Of a stretch of 64,000 bases of DNA, positions 35,066 to 48,588 are shown piece after piece. Position 1 is the stretch's first letter. Every line of letters starts with the position of its first letter. A model generated the notes under the pieces. The model saw nothing but the letters and a program-made list of their open reading frames with translations. It had not been told where the DNA came from and searched no databases. Both the position numbers and the translations under genes were made by a program. Source of the DNA: Otis tarda (Eukaryota > Chordata > Aves > Otidiformes > Otididae); assembly GCA_026413225.1 (NCBI GenBank), contig CM048553.1:140748690-140812689 (forward strand). The letters are read 5' to 3'.

Positions 35066-38013
35066 GCATTAAAGCAAGAGTTCTTACTTCAGCTTTCACT
35101 TCCTCAGTTTCTTTTCCTTATGTACAGAGAAGCAGAAAATAAACTTTTCCTTGGCCCAGCCACAGTCTCCATTTGACAACTTAGAAAATTACAGAACACT
35201 TAACCCTGTGTGTCTGGGCCTACTCAATAAACAGTCTGACAAAATAAGAATCAACTCCCTCTTCACTTCCAAATGAAGACATTGTTTTCTTGTGAAAAAT
35301 ACAGTGAAACCACTTCTTGTTTCCATTAAAAAAAAAAAAATTAAGGTCAGAATGCTGAAGTACTTTAAGCAGCCTCATTCCAGTAACACAGTCACAAGCT
35401 TTCCATCACACAGTAGTCAGGGTGATCAGGTCACTGTTCCACAAAGACCAAGAGAATTCAAACAAGTCCAAAGCCTCTGCCTGTATCTTCCAAAACTTTT
35501 AAGACATAGGCACAGGAACTGAGAAATAGAGGAGTTTGCTTTACTTTTTCTGTTATATGCACCAGAACACTCCCTATCCTAAGGCAGAATAAAAGTTCTG
35601 TCTAGTCTGGTAGCCTGTCTGAAGGTAACCACATGTCAAGCAAACAGTGATAGTTGTCTGCTTCACCTTCCCAGAGATCTGAAGCACATGGATTTCCTCC
35701 TCCAGCCATTAAATATTTGTGTTCAGCCACTGAGATTTTTTTCCTGGTCTTACTCAATTGACTTTTGAAAACAAACTCCTAGCATCTATAAGATCGTCTA
35801 TAACTATACAGTGGACCTCATCATCATGTGCAGGGAAAAAAAATTTGCTTTAGATCTACTAACACAAGTAATCTCTTGTTTTGTAATAAAAAGTAAGATA
35901 CAGCCATAACTTACTCATTTGGTGCTACTCATCATTTTCAAAACCTTCCAGCATGTCTCTCCCTCCAGGTACCTCTTCTCAACAAAGAGGTATCCTAGTC
36001 AATTTAGTATCTCCTTCTACAGAAGTATTCTTTACTTCTGATCACTCGTCACCCTTCTCTAACTTCCAAAGTTTTGTTACATCCTCCGTACTATTGTATT
36101 CTTTGGCAAACACTATACTTGTTCAATTATTTCTAAACATTAAGCTGAAGTAAAGCTGTATATACAGACTTTGCCTCCCCCACCAAGTCAAATGCATCTC
36201 TTGACATTTATTTATGCTTATTTTCTCAGTCAGACACTCAGTACCACAAAGCCTTTCAAGTTTCTTCCTCGTTTAACTCTAGGAATATAACTGCTTTCAT
36301 CAGTACCTCTTATCCTCTATCCCAAAGAGGACAGCACAGACCCATGAAGGATTCCCAAAATGACCATTTAGTCACATCTTCTTTTTTATATTTAAACCAA
36401 CTACACATCTATGACAGAACTCCCCATTTACTACAGGTGTATTTCTTGAAGAGCCTCTGGTGCAAGAGTCTGTCCATAAACCTTTCAGTATGAAGCACAT
36501 CCAGATCAACTTTACACGAACTAGCATTATCTGTGTGCCCAACAACTTCATACAGAACTCTACTAGCCACACACTGCACGACTCGCCTTTACAAGAGGTA
36601 TGTTAACTTTACCCTCATTACACGTATCCATGTATTTCTTGATTATTCTATTTCTCATAATTAAATAGCATAAGTTTTATTCTATCAACTTTAACCACAA
36701 ACAGTAGCAGAAGAGTTAGTTTTTCTGATTATCAGTATGCATTTGCTCTGACACTCAAACATCTCTTTCCCTCAAATTTCTAATGTCTCTACTTATGCCA
36801 ATATGCTAAAACAGATATAAATAAATCAGGCAATCTAGTTTCTCGTAATATAAATATACAAGTATACATACACACACTTTTTTTTTTAAGATAGAAGTTC
36901 TAACATTTTCTGTTGTTGCACACATGTTTGCTCCTTATTTTTCTAAATTCTGTTTTAAATAGGACTTTTTTTTTTAAGTCTGGACTACCTTGCACCACTT
37001 CTTATTAGAGCTACTGATCCTTGGATAATACACAACTGTAAGGACACCACTTTTAAAGGTTGCAGGAACTCCAACAATTTCCCATTGGTTTTGGTTTTTC
37101 CACAGTCATCAGTTCAACATTACAGCAGCCCTGATGCAAGCCACCTTTTCTTCTACTCCGGAAATCACCCCCACTTCTTAATATATCTAATTCCACTTTC
37201 TGTTACATCTTATTTTCTAAATCTAAACATTGTTTTTCTCTCCTTCTCTTTCCCAGATATGGTGCAAGGAACACTTCAGGGCGTATTTAAAAAAAAATGC
37301 AAAGAGCTCGCAAGTAGAGGGTCATCTCACAGTAGTTGTTGGTAAAATGAATACGTTATGTTATAGCCCACTACTGAATACAAACGACTCCAGGGAAATA
37401 AAGATTGACTTCTAAAACAAAACATTTTTCAGAGAAGCTGCTGCTTAAGTAGAACTAACAAAGCCCATTTCCTACAAGTTTGCATCTTCCTCTACACTAC
37501 TGCTGCTATAAGCCTGTTAAGACTTTTCCACACAACCCCCATTTTGGTTCCCTCTCACATTCCTTAATTGGCATCACTTCCCCTTCTCACTCCTTGACTA
37601 TTGCCAATTACTTCTCATGCTCTCTGATTACTGAGTGACAGTAAGACAATTCTATGCCTGTTTCCAAACCATGCATGTACTAAGTGGCCTACTGACAGAC
37701 TTTGAGTTGGAAGAGGTATGGGGAAGAAGCTGCACACAGTTTTACCTTGTACAAAGCTGTAATTTTCGAGAAACTTACCGGACTTTCATATTTCAAAATG
37801 CATTTGCTTCTGCTGATGACCACTCCACAAAGGAATGGATGAACAGATAGTCAGAGCAACTGCACAAGCTTGCTTCCTGAGGAACCAAGGCAGATACATC
37901 CCTAGGCATTAGTCAAGATCTTCTCTCATAACTCTGACTTCTATTCTGGCTTCTAGTCTTAATTCACAGTTTAATTTTAATAAGTCTTACACATTTTTTT
38001 AAAAATAACTCAC

Positions 38014-38128
38014 CGTTTTATTACGAAGTCTAATTATGTCTGAAACAGAGCCAGCTCCACAGTATTCCATAACAATCCATAGATCTGTGTTCTTAAAATA
38101 GCTGCCATAGTACTTGACAACATAGGGA
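38014..38128 (-). CDS. STK3: STK3 exon 4: kinase hinge region
   Basis: The exon is 115 nt. It completes Ser78 and encodes residues 79-116: PYVVKYYGSYFKNTDLWIVM, then EYCGAGSVSDIIRLRNKT. This covers beta strands 4 and 5, the gatekeeper methionine (Met98) and the hinge EYCGAGS that lines the ATP pocket. PYVV matches STK3, where STK4 has PHVV. The acceptor is a T-rich tract ending ATCTAG, and the donor is CG followed by GTGAGT. The phase is correct with exon 3 (split Ser) and with exon 5 (phase 0). Large introns flank it: 3984 bp towards exon 3 and 15013 bp towards exon 5. Confidence 0.95.
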
Positions 38129-40208
38129 CTAGATGGAAAAAAAAAAAAGTTAGATACATAGATGAACTCTTGGGGGGGGGATCACAATCACAAGTGTTGA
38201 CAAAAACTAGTTTGACACACACTAACACAGCTAAAGAGCAACTGTAATCAAATACATTTTAAAATTGTAATTAGCCTAACCAATGCCTTGTTAGACTAAA
38301 GTATGACTGCTTAATAAAATTATAAAGGCACTACTATATATACCACAATCTTTCAGTGATCTTCAAACACAGACATAGTTTTCCCAAACATTAGTCTTCT
38401 GACATACGGCTTTTGTTTTTCCGTCCTCTAAAGCCTCTCTTAATTTTTTAACTCTTGTCACAAAGTGACTATACGTTTCCCTCTTTAAAAAGATTGCCTT
38501 GTTTTTTTCTCTCCTGAACTAAAAAAAAACATGGGAACTCACCCATGTTTTCCTGGTTTTGCAAGAATGAACTTATTTCAAGTACAGATCTTAACTTCCA
38601 TACTAAACAGAATCTAGTGTTGGTTTGGACAAGACTTCTGGATTTGAAAATGCATTTTCATATTGAAGTGTCTCATGGGAAGAGATAGTACTGTCATAAA
38701 CAGAATGTATTGCTTTGTTACTCATCAGTTTGTCACTTGACATAATGCTTCCTCAGAGGCACTTGTAAAAGAAAGGCAGAAACAGATGTGGTAAACATAA
38801 AAAGGATCACCCTTCAGAAAAGTAATTAAATGCTGTATTTATGGAAACAAGAGGTTAGAGGGTTGGAGTTTTTTTGCAGGAACTTAAGCAAAGGAGGCTA
38901 CAGTTAGATTGCCACCCATCTCCCAGGAGGTAAGATACTGAGATCTCAGATAGCGGCTTCTAGTGAGAACACCCACATTGTGGAGTGGAATCAAACACTA
39001 TTTTGTTTTGGAGCAAGGAATTGTATTTTAGAACCAGTGTGTTTGGCAGCAACATGCTTTGTTAGAAAACTGACCTAAGAAAAAGAGAGCACTCTATTGC
39101 CTCCTGCAACATGGTGCTATCTTCATAGAAGACAGGTCAAAACTATTGGCAAACTACATCATTAAAGAGTAACTGTTAGCACTATAGGAACTTGCTGTTA
39201 CAGAAGGCAAGGTGGGTCAATTGCCTCCTAACCTGTCAAAATGTCTACCATTTACAAGTATGACGTGCTGATCTTGCCCCTTATAAATTTCTGAAGTGAG
39301 GAACATTACTATTACTTCTGAAGAAAATTGCTGATTTTTGTGACCACCTCTTGCCAGATTTACAGTATGCCAGTATTCCCAGCAAAAATTGTGTCTTATT
39401 ACAAACCAGGACAAGATAATCTTCTCAAGACACCAAGTGCTGTGCAATCTCAAAACACTGCTCACACTTGCTTAAAGCCTTGCCCCATTTAACTACATGG
39501 ACCAGCTTTTTCCATACCAACTGCTTATCTTAGAATCTACATTTCTTCCCCTTATAAGAGCTTCAGCACATACAGTGTAACTAGTTCTAGAAATAGGCAT
39601 GGAAAAGAAAGAAACAGTAAAGTGTTAAGATTCAACCATCTTTTATTTGAGATGCTGCAACAGCTCCGTGCTTTTCTATAACATCAGTGGAATCATTACA
39701 TGTGAAAATAAAGTACTAAAAAGTGTGTCATCCTTGCCATCAGTACTGCACAGCACTGTATTTCCATGAAGGCACACAACACATATACAAGCACATGGTG
39801 CAGAGCTGCAGCCCAACCGTTCTTTTCAACCAGAGAATGGCTGCACCTTGTTCAGTGAAGGAAGAGTTACTCTTTAAAAGTTACTCTTATTAAAAAAAAA
39901 AAAAAAGAAAAGTTATACAATAATACGTGTCAGTACATGTCTACAATATTAGATTCTAAATACAACATGTTGTTCAAAGAGAGAAACAGAGAACAGAGGG
40001 CAGAGGAAAAGGGGGCAGGACAGGTGACACAGGAATAAGACAGTGTGTAGGCCCACCGAGGACAAGAATTAAAATGGCACAAGAAGTACAGTACAGAAAG
40101 GTTAGAAATTTAGAAGATTCACAAGTATTACCACTTCTTTTCTCTGTCAGTATATTTCATAGACATTCATTTTAAGTATCAATTTCAAATCTTGTCTAGT
40201 ACTAACAG

Positions 40209-40222
40209 ACACACACACACAC
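40209..40222. repeat. AC dinucleotide repeat
   Basis: Seven AC units. A simple microsatellite in intron 3. Confidence 0.85.
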
Positions 40223-40400
40223 TACAACCTACATCACTGCTTCCAATCAGCTCACATGGCTGAAGCCTGTGCTGAGACTAAGGGCTGCTATCCTATCGTT
40301 GACCCCACAGAAGAACTCTGAGAATTCATAAGGTGCTATTTTCCAACTTACTCTGCGTCTTCCTTTATGTAAGGGGAAAGAAATTAAGCAGAGGGGATTT

Positions 40401-40422
40401 AAAAAAAAAAAAAAAAAAAAAA
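40401..40422. repeat. A22 homopolymer
   Basis: Twenty-two A on the plus strand in intron 3, with no attached retroelement body. Confidence 0.9.
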
Positions 40423-42112
40423 TGTTAGGAGCACAACAACAAGAAGAATCAAACATATTTTAACCTCTCTTCCAATACACAGGAAGAGCGGAGGACCTAC
40501 TCTGGGGATCAAATCTAGTCCCACAGTTAAGCGGACACATAAGAGCTCTGCTTCCTTTTTAATGTGTACCTGTTAAAAAAACTCCACTTGGCCAGACAGA
40601 CAAAAAAAGTCTCAGAGGGATGAAAAGGATTAAGAGGAGCCCCACAAAAGACCTCAAGGGTCCCAAATCCTTTTAGTATCAACTGAAATAACCTTATCAC
40701 AGATCTTTGTGGAATGTGGGGCCAAAAAAAAAAAAAACACACCAAAAAAAACCCCAACCAAACAAAAAACAACAACAAAAACACAAAACCATAAATCCTT
40801 TTGTTTACTCCCATTCCCGTGCCTACACACTTAACAAGCTTCTGGCGTTCAGAGCAGCCAGTGCCAGAAAGGGAATGGATTACAAGGTCCAGTGTATTAA
40901 GAGGTCACAAATACTTAGATCAGGGCTTCCAGGCAGAGGTTCTAAAGAAGTTTGAAGAACAGCTGAATCCTCATGTGCTATATACAATGTACTCTGAGGT
41001 CTCTATATTTAAGGATAAATACCTGAACTTTCTCTCCTCCTTCATGACGCCATAGACAAGAGGCTGTGGAGCAAAACAATCAAGCTCCATGTAACACCTG
41101 AGCAAAACACTGAGCAACAAATCTGAATGAATTCAGACTGCAATAAAAGGACTGTCTTTAAATCTGGGATGAGTACTGCTCATTGCCAAACAAGAACATT
41201 TTTTTTTCATTTAAAGAGAACTTCAAAATCAACACACCACAAAAGTACAAATACAATTAAGAAATAACAGACCACTTGCTATAATACACTTCACCAAGTA
41301 ATGACTAAAGCAATCAGTATTTTAAAGAAAGTTTCACATAATTAGAATGCAAGGCTTTCCTGTTTGCACTTTGAGTCACAAAAAATACTCCTGTACCACT
41401 GATCAGAATCAATAAACACTCACCCTTGCAAATCTGACTTTGAAGTATCAGCCAAAACCTTAAAATATTATCCTCAAAAAATACACACATTTTAAAAAAT
41501 GTATACCTCCACAGAAGAGAGGAAATGCAAAGCAATTTCTGCATCCTTGCAGATACTTATGTTAAGGCTTTCATTCCTACAATACTAGCAATCATAAGAT
41601 ACATCGTTTGTGAAAAAGCACAAGGTAACAATCATTCTTCAGAACTAGTAAAAGATTGTTCACTTTTTAAAAAGTATGTTCCTGCATGAAAAATGCAACT
41701 GATAGAATACTATTTTGGAAGTTATTTGCTAGCCATCAGTGCTAGAAATATCTTTATCAGTCTTCTGAAACAGGTAACTTGGAATTCACAAGGCCTAAGA
41801 CATTCACAGGAAATATTAACCTTTGGGCTTGCCAGTGCAAGTGAAGTGAAGCAAGTATGCAGAATTCTAAGCAGAGGCAAGTACTCTTTCAACAGTTTCT
41901 CTTATGTACACTATTTGTACTTCCTTCAATCCAAGCTAAGGATAGGAGGAAGTCTGCAAAGTGGTCCCTTTAAGTAAGTTGTCCAATACAGACTGCTTTA
42001 ATTTTCCACGTCAAAAAAAAAGTTTGCAGCTGCATATATTTCAGCTATATTCACAAGTACAAACATATTTTCAAATAGGCTCTTAGAAAGGGAGCAGAAT
42101 TGTCATACCTAC

Positions 42113-42241
42113 CTGTCACATTGTTGCATTATAGAGATTTCTTTAATTATTTCTTGAAGATCTGACTCCACAGGGACCTGTTTAATTGCTACGACTTGTC
42201 CAGACTCTTTGTGTATTGCTTTAAACACACTACCATAAGAC
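42113..42241 (-). CDS. STK3: STK3 exon 3: glycine loop and catalytic lysine of the kinase N-lobe
   Basis: The exon is 129 nt and encodes residues 36-77 plus two bases of Ser78. It holds the rest of the glycine-rich loop (SYGSVFKAIHKESG), the ATP-anchoring lysine in VAIK (Lys55; Lys56 in human because of the linker difference), and the alpha-C helix region (SDLQEIIKEISIMQQCD). Phe41 in GSVFKAIHKESGQVV is the STK3 form; STK4 has Tyr, Thr and Ile at the matching sites (VYKAIHKETGQIV). The acceptor is TTTTTAG and the donor is AG followed by GTAGGT. A run of 26 T on the sense strand lies about 20 nt upstream of the acceptor. The reading frame is open and joins in phase on both sides. Confidence 0.96.
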
Positions 42242-42259
42242 CTAAAAATAAAAGAGGAA

Positions 42260-42291
<32 letters not shown>

Positions 42292-42681
42292 TAAGCTGCC
42301 TCTCATTCACATTATGCAGAAACATTTAAAAGTCACAGAAGCCATATGTTAATGCAGAAGTTTGAGGGCTTTTTCAGGCTGCAAAAAATGCAGATCTCTG
42401 GGAACCTCAGGAAAGACATGCCTCTGAAGAATTAATCTTATTCCAGTACAGGCGCAAGCATCTTTGCTGCCTTAATAAAAAAGGGACATCAAAAATGCAT
42501 AAATGTATTTGGGGAAGCATGGAAGTCTACTGATGGCTGCATTTGCTGTATTATTAAAACTTGTCTAGAGAAGCATTCCTTAGGACATTTACAGTCAGTC
42601 ACTCTGTAACTTAATATTTCAACACATGCTGTATATACTGTTTCCCTCTGATCCCATCCCCTCATAAATAGCTGCACTTAC
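42242..42681 (-). other. STK3: STK3 intron 2
   Basis: A short intron of 440 bp with a GTAAGT donor and a TTTTTAG acceptor. A run of 26 A on the plus strand (T on the transcript) lies about 20 nt from the acceptor. Nothing else is visible. Confidence 0.9.
42262..42287. repeat. A26 homopolymer near the exon 3 acceptor
   Basis: Twenty-six A on the plus strand, read as U26 in the STK3 pre-mRNA, ending 20 nt before exon 3. It extends the polypyrimidine tract of that splice site. Confidence 0.92.
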
Positions 42682-42762
42682 CCTTCACCAAGTTTCTCCA
42701 GAACATCAAAGACCTCTTCAGGCTGCTTAGTTAGACTATCTTCACTTAGCTTTTTCAGTTTG
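42682..42762 (-). CDS. STK3: STK3 exon 2: N-terminal linker and start of the kinase domain
   Basis: The exon is 81 nt and completes Ser8. It then encodes KLKKLSEDSLTKQPEEVFDV and LEKLGE plus two bases of the next Gly (residues 8-35). The stretch ends in the first glycines of the ATP-binding loop (GEGSYGSV, residues 33-40, shared with exon 3). The acceptor is a T-rich tract ending TTTTAG, and the donor is GG followed by GTAAGT, close to the ideal sequence. The phase fits both neighbours. It is separated from exon 3 by a short intron of 440 bp and from exon 1 by 7255 bp. The sequence is essentially that of other vertebrate STK3 proteins; STK4 is very similar here, so the paralogue call rests on later exons. 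Confidence 0.95.
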
Positions 42763-43838
42763 CTAAAACAAAGACAAAAGTTATTTGTTTGGTTGTGGAG
42801 GGAAAGATACAGAACTCAAATTTCCCTAAGAATGAGCAAATAGAAAAAAGATTACAAAGAAAAAAATATTCCAATGAAAATAAAATGCCTAATTAAAGTG
42901 CAGTAATAAAATTTCAATCAACCATCATATAAGACAGAGAAAGTTATGACAGTTTTTGTCATTACCACTTTCCCATTAATGTTTGTTCAATTCAAAGCAG
43001 TATGGGACCAATTCACTGTCTAAACCACTTCCTTTGCGAAAGTAGAAACAGCCAAAGAATACAATAAAGCTCACCTTTCATCAAAGAGCAGCCAGCATGC
43101 AAACATACGTTCATTGCTGCCTAGAGTACACCATGTTGTTATCTAAGAAAGCGTAAACCAATCCTTCACCTACAGGAAGTATCCACTTTCTAAACTATAC
43201 CACTCATAAGCCAATGAATTACATCAAGTTAAAAGCAGAACCCAGAGTCAAGATGACTCTAGGAGCATATGGCAGCACACAGCGTTCAGTACAGGTGATA
43301 GCAGAACACTATACTTCTAAGAGTTGAGTACTCAGAGTTGTTGGAGCAGTCCCTTTTGCATCTTTGTGAATGTACATGGGAACAGGTGCAACAAAATCTC
43401 TAATTACATAACACCACCATATTTTGCCCTCCAGTTCTCTCACAGTGTCTCAAATCACTCAGTATCACCATACAATTTCTCCCAGTGCCTTCAACCCACT
43501 GTTGCCACTATCCTTTGTCCTTTACAAGCAGTCCCATCTATCCAGCTCCCCAGACTCCTGACAGATCTCAGAACACAACTTGGCTGCAAGCTTCCCATGG
43601 AGCTGACACTGAACATAGTACAGGAAAATATAACCACACACACATTGCAACGAGAGGCCGGGTGGCTGCAACATGTAAATCCTTCACCCTAAAAGTTACA
43701 GGGAATTTTGCTGCAAGACTGAAATAACAAGTTAAGTCTATATGATAGCCAAGGGTACTATTAAAGTAGAAGATGAGCTGAAGAATAGCTGGTGCTGTAG
43801 TGTTAGATAAAGTCAATGTATTCCATATGCAGGAGGAG

Positions 43839-43863
43839 AAAAAAAAAAAAAAAAAAAAAAAAA
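43839..43863. repeat. A25 homopolymer
   Basis: Twenty-five A on the plus strand in intron 1. Confidence 0.9.
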
Positions 43864-46140
43864 GAAAGATATTCTGAAGCACAGCAGATCATTGAAAACT
43901 TACAGAAAATACATTATCCTGTGACACCTTCCTGGGAATTAATACAAAACAGGAGAAGGGAAAAGGGCACAGACAGAAGAGATTGTCAAATCTAACACTG
44001 GAAGAAACAGTGTTCAAAAGAAACTCCTTCACACTAAGAAATGCAATTCTGTGATATACAGAGCTATTTTTTTTTTTTAAGTTAGATGATTGATGAAGGA
44101 ATTCCTGAGTCAGAAGGGACTTGTTACTGTCAACCAACCAACCAAAAGACAAAAAAGTAAAGTAATTCTATAAGCACACAGGTCATATGGATTGGTGTTA
44201 AATGAAGAAAGCAAAGGGGAGGGTGTACGGATTTATATACCAAAGAACTTTTTCACAGATATAGCAATTGTATTAATACAAAAAGCATCCACAATCAGTA
44301 AGGAAAGGTGCATGAACTGCTGTAAAGACCATGCAACTTGCTATAGCAAGCAAGCAGAAAGCTGGAAAGCATGTGTGTTTAACGCAGAATAAATATCGCC
44401 ACAGCAAAGGAAAGGCACAACTCATGAACACACAGAAAAAAAAAAAACAGCAGAAAACTCAGATGAGAGCAGCTAAATAAATCTGCAGAAGTGGCTTACA
44501 AATCAAACACAGGAACACATAACAACTCTGCTTTCTTTTTTGCCCTCTCTCTGCTTGTTAGAGACTAGAAAGCAGAAAGATGGAACTTAAATCTTGCAGG
44601 GAAGTATATTGTTCATTACTAAACAAGTGTAAATTGAGACAAATTTTAAAAAAAGGCACAAAAAAGAATTGCTGGTTGGTATTAGTGAATCAAATTATTC
44701 ACTTTGTTTCAAATTCTTTTTTGCCTTCTGATTAGGTTATCCGCAGCCTTAAAGGCAGCATTCACAGAATAAGTTACTGCAATCATCCTCTGCTTGCCAC
44801 CAACTAAAAGCCTGCAAAGTATGCTTATGATACCGGCAGAGCCTCAAAAAACAGAAAGCCTGATCACAAGTCGCTCACTTGATCGAATAGTGACAGAAGT
44901 CACACCCAACAGAACAGTGGAGAGACAGAACTTCTTAGTAACTGCAAGAAAAGAGAAAACATACAGTGACCTCAAAGATGTCTAAGTGAACACTTCCACT
45001 TGCTCATCAAAAGAGCAGTATCTGCTTAAACAATAAAGGGAAAAAAATTCCATACCAAAAGGGTTCCAGTAGCACCATTAACATCAAGGCATTGGGAGTG
45101 CTTGAGAAGAGCTAGCAAAGCAATCACAAACAGCCAGAAACTAATGAAAACCAGTGTTGCTGTCAAATAACAGATTAACTGGGGTACTCAGCAGGCAACC
45201 TGGAGACCAAAGAAATAAGCAGTCTGTAGTTTTAAAACTATTTTCACGTCATCCAACTCTGACAAATGTGTTATAAGAACAAATAATACTTAACTCTAAG
45301 GCAGCTAAATATTAAACCTATTTAGAGAAAGAGAAATACATCAACCTCAGGAATTTCATCACACTGCTTAAAGTACTTCACACTCCTTCACAAACATATT
45401 GTAAGAGTACAGATACTAGGTCCACTGTTCAAATGACAGTATTAACACCACAGTTCTTTGAACCATAGGAAAATCCCAATGACTCAGACTGTTTCATGAT
45501 TTCTGTTTCTAGAAGTTTAGAATTCCCAGCTCTTTAACTACAGATCAGCATGTGATATACCCTGAAAGCATTGCAATAAAGGAAGCATCTATGAAAATTT
45601 CATGAGAAACAGGGAGGAGGAAGATGACTGTTGGAACTGGCTGTAAAGCACTAAGTAGAATAAAAGAAGAAAAGTCTGGAAGTATTATCTTATTATATTG
45701 CTCAAAAACAAGCAACTAAAACTTGGGACAGAGAAACACATCTAAGACTTCAGAATCAGTTTCTTTATCAGAAGTTGTTTGCATGCGAGTGTCTTACTGT
45801 CCACACTTGGAAGATGTGCAACATGAGACACAGAGCCAAACATTTCAGAAGGATCACTCCTTTTAAAAAAAAAGCATTAAGGTGTTCTACATGGGAAGTG
45901 AATACTATAAACACCCAACAAGATACCTATCCACTAAGGTATGACTAGAAATATGAGGGGTAGGGGAGAAGGGACAACTGGGGAGCCAAAGGGCTCAAGA
46001 ACAATCAGAGAGAAAAAAAGATGCCTCATTCCTCTGCCTCATGGGTTCTCTACTTTCATAACACAAGCACTTAAAACAGAACAAATAAATCCATAAGTTC
46101 AGACACTGTTTCGTTCTGGCCACAGGATACAAGTGTCATA

Positions 46141-46156
46141 CACACACACACACACA
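46141..46156. repeat. CA dinucleotide repeat
   Basis: Eight CA units followed by TATA. A microsatellite in intron 1. Confidence 0.85.
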
Positions 46157-48554
46157 TATAGCTGCAAGAAAGCCTAAAGGAGATGTGCAGAAGACCAGTA
46201 TAAAACCCGGGGAGAAAGTAATTCTGCTTTTGTTTGCCTTAGGAACTCATCAGGTAGTGACTATGGGCTATTTCAGTAGTTTCTTACAGGAGAGTTGTTC
46301 TTGAAAGCATGAGGACTAACCAAACTACAATTCTGGGGCAACCAGAGTTATCAAAAGGATTTTCTTGTTCCAAGCAGATACGACTTTCTGCATAACACTC
46401 AGTCTTCCAAACAAGAAAAATATACCCCTAGCAAAGAATTTTACTTTTATAAACCCAGTTGACAGGAGAAAACATTCATACTTAGCATGACCAGAACCTT
46501 ACTTGTCATTGAGTACATCAGCAAAACTCCACATAACTAAATGCAGAAAAATCCAGAAACAGTGAGAGGCACCCAAGACTACCAATTCCAGCACAAAAAT
46601 CAGAAAAATCTGAATTGAAAACCCAACATGAAAAACTAAGTATAAGTGTAGTGTCCTATGGTCATTACTTACAGACTTTACAAAAATAAGCACTCCAAAA
46701 GTAGGTGTAAAAAAAGCCCTGAAAGTTAACAAAGAAAAATAAAGCAGGAGTAAAGAATAGAACTCCATCAATTACTGTCATGAGTTATGGAAAACTGGAC
46801 AGCTGCTCCATTAAAACATGAATATACATGGTTTACTTTGCAGAAGAACTAGCACATTGAAACATTTTAAAAGGTGGCTGGGATCAATTATACTGATACA
46901 TCAAAAGAGAAGCTAGTAAGAGAAACCACTGCAGTCATTAGAAACAGAGGTGGCATGTGGAAGCCTTAAGATCGCTTTACACTGTTCACATACGTAGAAG
47001 CAAGTTTATGACAGTTTAGATTATTATAATGCGCACTTACATTTAGTCTTCTACCAGTAAAACCCAAGCAAACTTACACTTTTGTCACATCATTTTCAGG
47101 AGGAACATCACAATTGTCATCCTTACACGTCCAACGATACAAACTTTAAAATCAGTGTGTTTTTCACAGACAGTTCATACTTTAAAAATGAGTTTTTCCC
47201 TTCCCACAAAACTTAAATTTCAGCAAAAACTAAACTGCCCAAGTTTAAAGAAAGGACTGGAAAACCTTCATTAACACACTCCACGCTTGTTAAGAGGCCT
47301 TTCTTTGGCAGCAGCATGCAAGAGACGGGCAAGATTTAAAACCATGTATTTGACAGAACTGCGTTTCTATCTACTTTCCTTTTCGCCTGGGTATGAGAAG
47401 ATGGATTGCATACCAGTATGCCAATATATACAGAAAAATGCAACAATAATAACAGGGGAAAATTACAAGACTCAAAGGCAAATTTTGTAAGTGACTATTT
47501 CAAGAGTGGATGTCCTTTTTAGTGAGGCAAAATAAGTATAAAGCACATGTGAAACACAGTTAGAAATTCAGATGCAAGAAAACACTGTGTCAACTACCAT
47601 ATTCAGTATAAAATCAGAACTCCTACTCTCAAGTAAACAAAGTTATTTTGAAAAGGACTGCTCCTTAGAAGTCTTTTGTTACTGTTGCAGTGCACTGGTC
47701 AAACAAGAAAAGCTGATTTTGACAGCATCCCCATTTAAAAGCCACAGTGGTCTAGCCTGTCACTTGGGCATCATCACTGCTACTTTCCGAAGGGCTGTTT
47801 TAAAGATTTACACAACACACAACCATGTTGTGTGTTCCTTTACAGGGAAAGGGGAAATGAAAGTGCCCTATACCTCTTAGAGAACACTGGGATTCTAAGA
47901 CATCCATGCAGCTTGGAAGTGTTCATACGAAATTCTTGCTACCTCTAGATGACTGTCTTGCACTACAGATACCATGGCAACAGATCCCTCTCAGTAACTG
48001 CTCCTGTGGACAGCAGGAATCAAAGCAAAGAAGTTTAGTGCTCACATCTACATCAGCAAGTAAACACGGCATGTCCATCCCAAGCCACTCCTGCACCTAA
48101 CACAGGCATTAAAAAAAATTTAGCCCAGAAAAATATAATCTGTACTCCTTCTAGACTTGCAGAAAAAGAAGGTGGCCTAACAGAATACTTGGAAACACCA
48201 AACAATCAGAAAAAAACTTTAAAAAACAATGGATAAAGGGGATACATACACACATTTATGAAAAAAGTCTTAAATCTTATTAAAATCTAAGTTAATATCT
48301 TATGAAAAACTGAACTAAATCTTCCCTCCCACTAAAGAAAGAAATACATTAAGTTCTCACCATATTCAAATGTCCAAAAATAAGCTCCAGAAAACACGGG
48401 AAGTATAAAAACGTGCCAGAGAATTTAGAAGTTCTCTCATCAGCTTTCTAATTCTTCCTGACTGAATCTAAGGATTGAAACAGCTCCTTACCTTCAATTA
48501 GGTCAGACACATACCTCCAGCTTGGTAATAAAGTTAGAGCAAATCCCAGATATT

Positions 48555-48588
48555 AAAAAAAACAAACAAACAAACAAACAAAAAAAAA
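48555..48588. repeat. CAAA simple repeat
   Basis: A8, then (CAAA)4-type units, then a further A run, in intron 1. Confidence 0.85.

Larger units (their letters stand above)
23001..38013 (-). other. STK3: STK3 intron 4
   Basis: A 15 kb intron between exons 4 and 5. It holds A-rich simple repeats (25.0-25.5 kb), a CR1 carrying an inserted CR1 tail (27.64-28.48 kb), a short perfect hairpin at 30.02 kb, a decayed CR1 (30.58-31.20 kb) and a CR1 tail (34.99-35.06 kb). The rest is AT-rich unique-looking sequence with no coding signal I recognise. Confidence 0.9.
38129..42112 (-). other. STK3: STK3 intron 3
   Basis: An intron of 3984 bp. Besides A-rich tracts (40401-40422, and A-rich with scattered C around 40725-40790) and a short AC repeat at 40209-40222, I see no element or gene. 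It has a GTAGGT donor and an ATCTAG acceptor. Confidence 0.9.

Noticed and set aside
43324..43882. 122-codon plus-strand and 104-codon minus-strand frames in intron 1
   Set aside because: They overlap each other, contain the translated A25/T25 tract in one case, and have no recognisable domain.
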